A stretch of 6,071 bases of DNA from Eubacteriales bacterium (GTDB lineage: Bacteria; Bacillota; Clostridia; Christensenellales; UMGS416), in assembly GCA_028709505.1 (NCBI GenBank), contig JAQVWW010000092.1:1-6071 (forward strand), given 5' to 3'. Positions 1 through 6,071 of this stretch are shown here, piece by piece. Position 1 is the stretch's first letter, and each line of letters opens with the position of its first letter. Under the pieces are notes generated by a model. It was not told the DNA's origin. It made no database searches and saw nothing but the letters and a program-made list of their open reading frames with translations. The position numbers and the translations under genes are program-made.

Positions 1-579
1 GTATTGGGCCACCGCCGGCGGCACCAGGCCATCCAGGCTTTCTCCCCGGCTTATCCGGCTGCGTACCATCGTAGAAGAAAGGTCCATGCCCGGGCATTCC
101 AGCAGATGGATAACGCCGCCGGTATCAAGGCACAGTTTATCCTTCTGGGCGCGGTATTCGCCGGCGGTGGCGCCGGGGCGGTATACCGCCGCCAGCTGCG
201 CGTAATCGAACAGCCGCCGGTATTGATACCATTTGTCCAAATTTAGCAGCGAATCGCCGCCCACCAAAAACGTCAGCTGCACGTCGGCGTGCGCTTCGTG
301 CAGACGCTGCAGCGTCAGCACCGTGTAGTCGGGTCCGTCGTGGGCAATCTCCATGTCGGATACGCACATGCCGGCCCGCCCGGCAACGCCCAGCCGCGCC
401 ATCTGTAGCCGATCCCGGGCGGCGGCGTAGGCGCTGCCGCCTTTGTGCGGCGGGTTGCCGGCGGGGATGAGCACCACCTTTTCCAGCGCCAGCTTATCCA
501 GCGCGCATTGGGCTACCATCAGGTGCGCATTGTGCAGCGGATCGAAGCTGCCGCCGTAGATGCCCCACCGTTTGTGCAT
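1..579 (-). CDS. nadD: Nicotinate-nucleotide adenylyltransferase NadD (3' end cut by window edge)
   Basis: This enzyme transfers AMP from ATP to nicotinate mononucleotide, giving deamido-NAD, in cytoplasmic NAD synthesis. The frame is open for 193 codons with no stop before the left edge. The family is usually about 190-215 residues, so only the last few are missing. Visible motifs are the nucleotidyltransferase signature GGSFDPLHNAHL (residues 9-20, with His16 and His19 as the HxxH-type pair), IPAGNPPHK shortly after it, VGGDSLLNLDKW in the middle, and the C-terminal LSSTMVRSRI (167-176), the family's ISSTxIR motif that binds ATP phosphates. The ATG at 579 is preceded by a full AGGAGG at good spacing, which fixes the start. 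It lies downstream of obgE and yhbY in the usual Firmicutes order, but an opposite-strand gene separates it from them, so it probably uses its own promoter. Identity is secure. Confidence 0.96.
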   Translation of the reverse strand, partial: MHKRWGIYGGSFDPLHNAHLMVAQCALDKLALEKVVLIPAGNPPHKGGSAYAAARDRLQMARLGVAGRAGMCVSDMEIAHDGPDYTVLTLQRLHEAHADVQLTFLVGGDSLLNLDKWYQYRRLFDYAQLAAVYRPGATAGEYRAQKDKLCLDTGGVIHLLECPGMDLSSTMVRSRISRGESLDGLVPPAVAQY

Positions 580-661
580 AAAATTTCCTCCTATGGAATA
601 GTAAACCGGTTTCGGGTCATTCTAATAGCAGAAGACCAACGCAAAACGATGAGGTGATACG
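580..661. promoter_or_regulatory. Divergent promoter region between nadD and the membrane-protein gene
   Basis: This 82-base gap separates two genes that start away from each other, so it should hold promoters for both. It is visibly more AT-rich than the flanking genes. A -10-like TCTAAT (621-626) faces the plus-strand gene, and an overlapping TAGAAT (619-624, minus strand) faces nadD. Each would give a leader of about 30 bases. Neither has a good -35 hexamer at 16-18 bases, so the assignments are tentative. The overlap would make the two promoters compete if both are used. Confidence 0.35.
651..657 (+). promoter_or_regulatory. Ribosome binding site deciding the GTG start at 662
   Basis: GAGGTGA ends four bases before the GTG at 662 and is complementary to the 16S rRNA tail. 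It supports this non-ATG start. The first hydrophobic segment begins about 20 residues later, which also fits this start. The next in-frame starts downstream would cut into the membrane segments. Confidence 0.6.
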
Positions 662-1522
662 GTGAGCCAGCAACCCCAGATCTCCCGGCGGCAAGGCTTT
701 GGAGAACCGTCTGCCGCCCGCATAATCGACTTAACCGCGCTGACGCTGGTGCTGGGCGGGTTATCCCTTTTATGGTTTTACGCCCGCACGCTGCAGTTGT
801 GGCTGGCGGTGGCGCTGGCGGCCTGCGTCACACTGCTGCTGGGCAGCGTGTTCTACCGGCTGTACGCCCGCGCCCGCGCCCGGCAGCGTGCCCGCGACCT
901 GCGCTGCGCGCATATGCTGTGGTTCAGCGACGAGATGGCCTTTGCCCCCGGCGATCAGCTGTATCGTTTTGCGTCGGACATTCTGCAAAGCCAGTACGGC
1001 TGCCGGTACGACGGCCCGGTGCTGCGCCGGCAGGGTGAACCGGTACTGCTGACGACACTGCGCCGCGCCGCCGGCGAGAACGTCAGCGCCGCCGATATTC
1101 TGCTGTGCGCCGACACCGCCCGCGCCCAGCGCGTGCGGCAGGTGTACATCGCCGCCACCGCCGAACCGTCGGACAGCGCCCGGCAGGCCGTCGAACACAT
1201 CCGTGATGTGCACATCGAGATGCTGGATATCCATAAGCTGGCCGATGTGGCGTGGGAATCGGGCATGACCACCGACGAAGAGACGCTCTCGCCCTATCGC
1301 GGCGCCGCCCGGGCGCTGCGCCGCACGCAGCGGGGTGCCTCCCGGCGCTACGCGGCGCTGCGCCGGCCCATACGGCTGGGGATTTGCGGCGTCATGCTGG
1401 GTATATTGGCCATCGTTTCGCCGTTCCCCACGTGGTATCTCATCAGCAGCGCCGTCTGCTTTGTGCTGGGCGCCGTGCTGTGCCTGCGGCAAATCCGCCG
1501 GGAAAATCAATCGTGCAAATAG
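662..1522 (+). CDS. Unrecognised four-helix membrane protein with central soluble domain
   Basis: I do not recognise this 286-residue protein with certainty. It has no N-terminal signal peptide. Two hydrophobic helices (about 21-41 and 45-67) form an N-terminal hairpin and two more (about 237-253 and 257-276) a C-terminal one, with a short SPFPTWY turn between the last pair. The soluble middle, about 70-236, is flanked by very arginine-rich stretches (RLYARARARQRARDLR at 66-81, and 216-236), so by the positive-inside rule it should be cytoplasmic. Residues 160-198 (VYIAATAEPSDSARQAVEHI onward to LDIHKLADVAW) have the layout of the last strand-helix-strand of Mrr-type restriction-endonuclease folds. 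I see no clear D-ExK catalytic set, so this is only a fold suggestion. The gene starts with GTG behind GAGGTGA, is read divergently from nadD, and its last 16 bases overlap the end of yhbY. It is real rather than a shadow because of the membrane segments, the ribosome binding site and GC-rich third positions. Confidence 0.8.
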   Translation: MSQQPQISRRQGFGEPSAARIIDLTALTLVLGGLSLLWFYARTLQLWLAVALAACVTLLLGSVFYRLYARARARQRARDLRCAHMLWFSDEMAFAPGDQLYRFASDILQSQYGCRYDGPVLRRQGEPVLLTTLRRAAGENVSAADILLCADTARAQRVRQVYIAATAEPSDSARQAVEHIRDVHIEMLDIHKLADVAWESGMTTDEETLSPYRGAARALRRTQRGASRRYAALRRPIRLGICGVMLGILAIVSPFPTWYLISSAVCFVLGAVLCLRQIRRENQSCK

Positions 1523-1800
1523 ATCTGCTTTTTACTCTTAGACTCCCGGTACAGCACAAATTTGCCGCCCACGGTGCTGACGATGTCGGCGCCGATGGCC
1601 TGCGCCACCTGATCGCAGGCGTCGTACGCATCTATCGGCGCGCTGCGCAGCACGCTTACCTTGACCAGCTCCCGCGCTTCCAGCGCCTCGGAAACCTGCT
1701 TGATCATATTCTCGTTGATGCCGCCCTTGCCCACCTGGAAAATGGCGTCCAGACCGTGGGAAAGCGAGCGCAGATAGGCCCGCTGCTTGGTGGTTATCAT
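1507..1800 (-). CDS. yhbY: YhbY-family RNA-binding protein (CRM domain)
   Basis: This 97-residue protein is essentially one CRS1-YhbY (CRM) domain. The family's bacterial members bind RNA and are associated with pre-50S ribosomal particles. The sequence begins MITTKQRAYLRSLSHGLDAI, the typical family opening, and carries the GxxG loop of the RNA-binding surface as GKGG at residues 24-27. The conserved closing strand VGGKFVLYRES lies at 77-87, followed by a short lysine-rich tail. Its length equals that of the E. coli protein. The ATG at 1800 follows GGGAGGAA at normal spacing. The gene starts 36 bases after the obgE stop on the same strand, so the two are very likely co-transcribed. Its stop lies inside the last codons of the convergent membrane-protein gene, with a 16-base overlap and no terminator hairpin visible between them. 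Confidence 0.95.
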   Translation of the reverse strand: MITTKQRAYLRSLSHGLDAIFQVGKGGINENMIKQVSEALEARELVKVSVLRSAPIDAYDACDQVAQAIGADIVSTVGGKFVLYRESKSKKQIYLHD

Positions 1801-1836
1801 AGTGTTCCTCCCGTTTGTGTAAAGTAAAGCTGCTTG

Positions 1837-3108
1837 TTAATCCCAGAACTCAAATTCCATGCCGCCGAAGTCGACGGTATCCTCGTGCTGCGCGCCTAAG
1901 CGGCGCAGCTCATCCACCAGGCCCGACTCATACAGCCGCTTTTCAAAATATTGCATCGACACGGCGTCGTCCAGGTTGACCGACTGCAGCAAATGCTGCG
2001 GGAACGAGCCGGTGACGTAGAACACGCCGTCGCGCACGTCCACGTGGTAAGTGTCGCCCTTTTCCAGCGATTCCAGCGTCTGCTGCTCGTCAAAAGCGCC
2101 GCCGTCGTCGTCGGGCAGCGCCCAAAGCAGTTGGCTGACGCGGCGCATCAGCTCTGAAAGCCCTTGGTTGGTCGCTGCCGATACGGGAAACACGTCGATA
2201 TGCCGCGCGGCGCAATGCTCTGTCAGCCGCTGCAAATTCTCTTGGGCCCCGGGGATATCCATCTTGTTGGCCGCCACCACCTGCGGGCGCTGGGCCAACT
2301 GCCGGGAATAGCGGCCCAGTTCCTGCATGATTTTGTCAAAATCGTCCACCGGGTCACGCCCTTCGCTGCCCGAGACGTCTATGACGTGCACCAGCATCCG
2401 TGTGCGCTCCACGTGCCGCAGAAAGTCGTGCCCCAGCCCGGCGCCCTGGTGAGCGTTTTCGATAAGCCCCGGGATATCGGCCATGTGGAACGAACTCTCG
2501 TCCACCCGCACGACGCCCAGGTTGGGCGTCAGCGTGGTAAACGGATAGTTGGCAATTTTAGGCCGCGCCTGCGTCACCATCGACAGGATGGTGGACTTGC
2601 CCACGTTGGGGAAGCCCACCAGCCCCACGTCGGCGATGGATTTCAGCTCCAAATACACTTCGTAGGCCTGCGTCTTCTGCCCCGGCTGGGCAAAAGCCGG
2701 CGCCTGGCGCGTGGGCGTGGCGTAATGCACGTTGCCCCAGCCGCCGCGGCCGCCGCGCAGGATGACACGGCGCTCATCGGCCTGATTCATGTCGGCGATG
2801 ACGGAGCCGGACTTTACTTCGCGCACGACGGTGCCCAGCGGCACCTGTATGGTCAGGGCTTCGCCGGACTTGCCGTTGCGCCGCCGGCCCGAGCCCGGCT
2901 CGCCGTTTTGGGCCTCGTATTTGCGGCGGTATTGGAAGTCCAGCAGCGTGTGCATGCCGGTATCCACCTGCAGAACAATGTCGCCGCCGCGGCCGCCGTC
3001 GCCGCCGTCGGGCCCGCCCTGGGGCACGTACTTTTCGCGGCGGAACGAGCTGGAGCCGTCGCCGCCGTTGCCCGACTTTATTGTAACTTTCGCGATATCT
3101 ACAAACAT
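1837..3108 (-). CDS. obgE: Obg/CgtA GTPase, 50S ribosome-assembly factor
   Basis: Obg is an essential GTPase that binds the maturing 50S subunit and links ribosome assembly to the stringent response. At 423 residues this is full length for the Firmicutes three-domain form. The glycine-rich Obg fold covers about 1-158 (start MFVDIAKV and the GGDGGRGGD repeats). The G domain covers about 159-330: P-loop GFPNVGKS (165-172), switch I TTLTPN (191-196), switch II DIPGLIE (211-217), NKMD (281-284) and SAA (310-312). The C-terminal OCT domain covers about 340-423 and ends FGGMEFEFWD, as in clostridial homologues. All nucleotide-binding residues are present, so it should be active. The motif after switch II reads LIENAHQG where many homologues have LIEGA; I attach little weight to that. 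An in-frame stop just upstream fixes the ATG. It heads the obgE-yhbY unit, with its own promoter at 3156-3185, and lacks the usual rplU/rpmA neighbours. Confidence 0.98.
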   Translation of the reverse strand: MFVDIAKVTIKSGNGGDGSSSFRREKYVPQGGPDGGDGGRGGDIVLQVDTGMHTLLDFQYRRKYEAQNGEPGSGRRRNGKSGEALTIQVPLGTVVREVKSGSVIADMNQADERRVILRGGRGGWGNVHYATPTRQAPAFAQPGQKTQAYEVYLELKSIADVGLVGFPNVGKSTILSMVTQARPKIANYPFTTLTPNLGVVRVDESSFHMADIPGLIENAHQGAGLGHDFLRHVERTRMLVHVIDVSGSEGRDPVDDFDKIMQELGRYSRQLAQRPQVVAANKMDIPGAQENLQRLTEHCAARHIDVFPVSAATNQGLSELMRRVSQLLWALPDDDGGAFDEQQTLESLEKGDTYHVDVRDGVFYVTGSFPQHLLQSVNLDDAVSMQYFEKRLYESGLVDELRRLGAQHEDTVDFGGMEFEFWD

Positions 3109-3122
3109 CTGTTAATCTTTGT

Positions 3123-3128
3123 CTCCTT
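3123..3128 (-). promoter_or_regulatory. obgE ribosome binding site with long spacing
   Basis: AAGGAG on the minus strand is the only Shine-Dalgarno-like site upstream of obgE. It lies 14 bases from the ATG, well above the usual 5-9. An in-frame TAA at 3112-3114 excludes an earlier start, and the family opening MFVD excludes a later one. The long AT-rich spacer may make initiation suboptimal. Confidence 0.55.
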
Positions 3129-3155
3129 GGCTATGCGTCTTAAACTTAATAACAT

Positions 3156-3185
3156 ATTGTAACACAGACCCTCACCGGCAAACAA
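3156..3185 (-). promoter_or_regulatory. Predicted sigma-A promoter of obgE-yhbY (extended -10)
   Basis: On the minus strand, TTGTTT (3180-3185) and TACAAT (3156-3161) are separated by 18 bases, and the -10 is preceded by TG one base upstream (TGTTACAAT), an extended -10 element. The predicted transcript would start near 3149 and give a leader of about 40 bases before the obgE ATG. It is the best promoter match I found in the window. It means obgE need not depend on transcription from upstream. Confidence 0.6.
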
Positions 3186-3309
3186 CCTGTTGCGCCGGTT
3201 TGCCGCGCCGCCGGCACAAACCTTACCGTTTTTTTCATAACGGGCACCGCCATACGAAATGATTGCCCTGCCGACGGCATGCTACCCCTTTTCGTCAATT
3301 GCTGTTGAA

Positions 3310-3357
3310 ATGGTCCTATCTTTGTGCCGCGTATGCAACGCCGGCAGATAGGGCCAT
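3310..3357 (+). repeat. Inverted repeat forming a 12-bp hairpin, possible leader RNA structure
   Basis: The arms ATGGTCCTATCT (3310-3321) and AGATAGGGCCAT (3346-3357) pair over all 12 positions in plus-strand RNA, with one U-G wobble. In minus-strand RNA the same position is a C-A mismatch, so plus-strand function fits better. Inside, GCCGCG (3326-3331) can pair with CG-CGGC (3339-3345, one bulged C) around a TATGCAA loop. It lies about 55 bases upstream of the small frame at 3413. No T tract follows, so it is not a simple terminator. Function unknown. Confidence 0.5.
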
Positions 3358-3412
3358 GGAAATTTTCCCGGCAGAAACCTAGTGTACGCCGTGAAAAAGG
3401 AATTATCCGTCT

Positions 3413-3571
3413 ATGGGCAAAGCGTACCGTATACGCGTTGCCGGGTTGCAGCGGGATTTGCCGCCGTTGCCCGTTTGGCGGCGCGCGCATCATCGCCACA
3501 CCAAAGGCGGCCCGCGCGTCTGTAAAATGGCGGCGGCGCTGTTCGTCATCCGGTTCCTCACCGCCGCGTAA
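3413..3571 (+). pseudogene. Possible 52-codon remnant resembling a phosphoribosyltransferase N-terminus
   Basis: This short frame starts with ATG behind AAAGGA (11 bases away) and ends at TAA. Residues 5-21 read YRIRVAGLQRDLPPLPV. From memory this resembles the opening of a clostridial adenine-phosphoribosyltransferase-like family, in which a tyrosine precedes xVAGLxRxLPxxxV. After residue 21 the match is lost: the remainder is histidine- and arginine-rich and lacks the acidic PRPP-binding loop. That fits a gene truncated by deletion or frameshift, or chance. In its favour, 41 of 52 codons end in G or C, as in the real genes here, and a plus-strand terminator follows at 3620-3655. Against it are the short length, the absence of a good promoter and a family match resting on 17 residues. 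It could also be a small peptide gene. Confidence 0.25.
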
Positions 3572-3619
3572 CGGCTTTTACGGGCAGACAAACCCTCTTG
3601 CCTGCTGCGTCGGCGCGGC

Positions 3620-3655
3620 AAAAAGCAGATATCCCGCGGGATATCTGCTTTTTTT
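3620..3655. terminator. Bidirectional intrinsic terminator: perfect 34-base palindrome with T tracts
   Basis: Positions 3620-3653 form a perfect palindrome centred on CCGCGG: five A, then GCAGATATCC and its complement around CGCG, then five T. As RNA it makes a stem of up to 15 pairs with a four-base loop. Read on the minus strand it lies about 14 bases after the lacZ TAA and ends in five T. Read on the plus strand the T run is seven long (3649-3655), so it would stop transcription at least as well in that direction. It should insulate obgE from lacZ. Confidence 0.85.
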
Positions 3656-3667
3656 ACAACAGGGGGC

Positions 3668-6071
<2,404 letters not shown>

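Larger units (their letters stand above)
3186..3619. other. Long region without a confident gene, between the obgE promoter and the lacZ terminator
   Basis: This 434-base stretch encodes no full-length protein I can recognise on either strand. The long open frames here are arginine-, glycine- and proline-rich with no domain features, and one runs through the terminator into lacZ. Contents worth naming: an imperfect hairpin at 3197-3222 (GGTTT-GCCG pairing with CGGC-AAACC, two-base bulge) followed on the plus strand by a T7 run at 3229-3235; a stronger hairpin at 3310-3357; a possible small remnant gene at 3413-3571; and a small 5-base inverted repeat GCGTA/TACGC inside that remnant. I found no match to the conserved cores of common riboswitches, tRNA, tmRNA, SRP RNA or RNase P RNA. 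It may be decayed coding sequence, a leader, or an unrecognised RNA gene. Confidence 0.5.

Noticed and set aside
770..1510. 246-residue minus-strand frame that would fill the gap between yhbY and nadD
   Set aside because: It would restore an unbroken operon, but its protein is Gln/His/Gly/Ala-rich without domain features, while the plus-strand frame has well-formed membrane helices and a ribosome binding site.
2960..3075. Dense GCCGCC-type repeats near the start of obgE
   Set aside because: They encode the conserved glycine-rich repeats of the Obg fold and need no separate explanation.
2164..3162. 332-residue open frame on the plus strand, antisense to obgE
   Set aside because: It lies almost wholly over the unmistakable obgE coding sequence. 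Its His-, Gly- and Ala-rich composition is what GC-rich antisense frames give, and it has no recognisable domain.
3197..3235. Hairpin plus T7 run as a plus-strand terminator
   Set aside because: The stem is bulged, six bases separate it from the T run, and no plus-strand gene lies upstream for it to terminate.
3230..3412. Possible riboswitch ahead of the small frame at 3413
   Set aside because: I compared it by eye with conserved cores of purine, guanidine/PRPP (ykkC), preQ1, ZTP, TPP, SAM, glycine and c-di-GMP riboswitches and found no match; only the generic hairpin remains.
3146..3499. 117-residue minus-strand frame upstream of obgE, including a short ATG-AAA-AAA start at about 3238
   Set aside because: It overlaps the predicted obgE promoter, has no convincing ribosome binding site for either start, and shows no domain or signal features.

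Overview
The window looks like a chromosomal segment of a high-GC Gram-positive bacterium of the Clostridia type (an Oscillospiraceae- or Christensenellales-like gut organism would fit). The evidence is the obgE, yhbY, nadD gene set in that order, strong AGGAGG-type ribosome binding sites, the clostridial flavour of the Obg C-terminus and of the beta-galactosidase, and GC-rich codon third positions. The lineage is an inference, not a measurement.

Layout, left to right: (1) 1-579, minus strand: nadD, NAD biosynthesis, running off the left edge just before its C-terminus. (2) 580-661: an 82-base divergent promoter region. (3) 662-1522, plus strand: an unrecognised four-helix membrane protein with a central arginine-flanked soluble domain. 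It lies opposite to its neighbours and overlaps the 3' end of yhbY tail to tail by 16 bases. (4) 1507-1800 and 1837-3108, minus strand: yhbY (CRM-domain RNA-binding protein) and obgE (ribosome-assembly GTPase), a two-gene operon with a clear extended -10 promoter at 3156-3185. (5) 3186-3667: about 480 bases with no convincing full-length gene. It holds a strong hairpin (3310-3357), a possible 52-codon plus-strand remnant whose first 21 residues resemble the N-terminus of a clostridial phosphoribosyltransferase family, and a perfect 34-base palindrome with T tracts that can terminate transcription from both sides. (6) 3668-6071, minus strand: a GH2 beta-galactosidase (lacZ family), complete at its C-terminus but missing its N-terminus beyond the right edge.

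Functionally, obgE and yhbY act in ribosome assembly and nadD in NAD synthesis. These genes are commonly co-transcribed in Firmicutes, but here the membrane-protein gene interrupts them on the opposite strand, so nadD probably has its own promoter. The usual upstream neighbours of obgE (rplU, rpmA) are absent, and an unrelated carbohydrate-use gene sits there behind a terminator. I see no CRISPR array, tRNA, rRNA, insertion sequence or clear novel defence system. The most open questions are the membrane protein and the 3186-3667 region.
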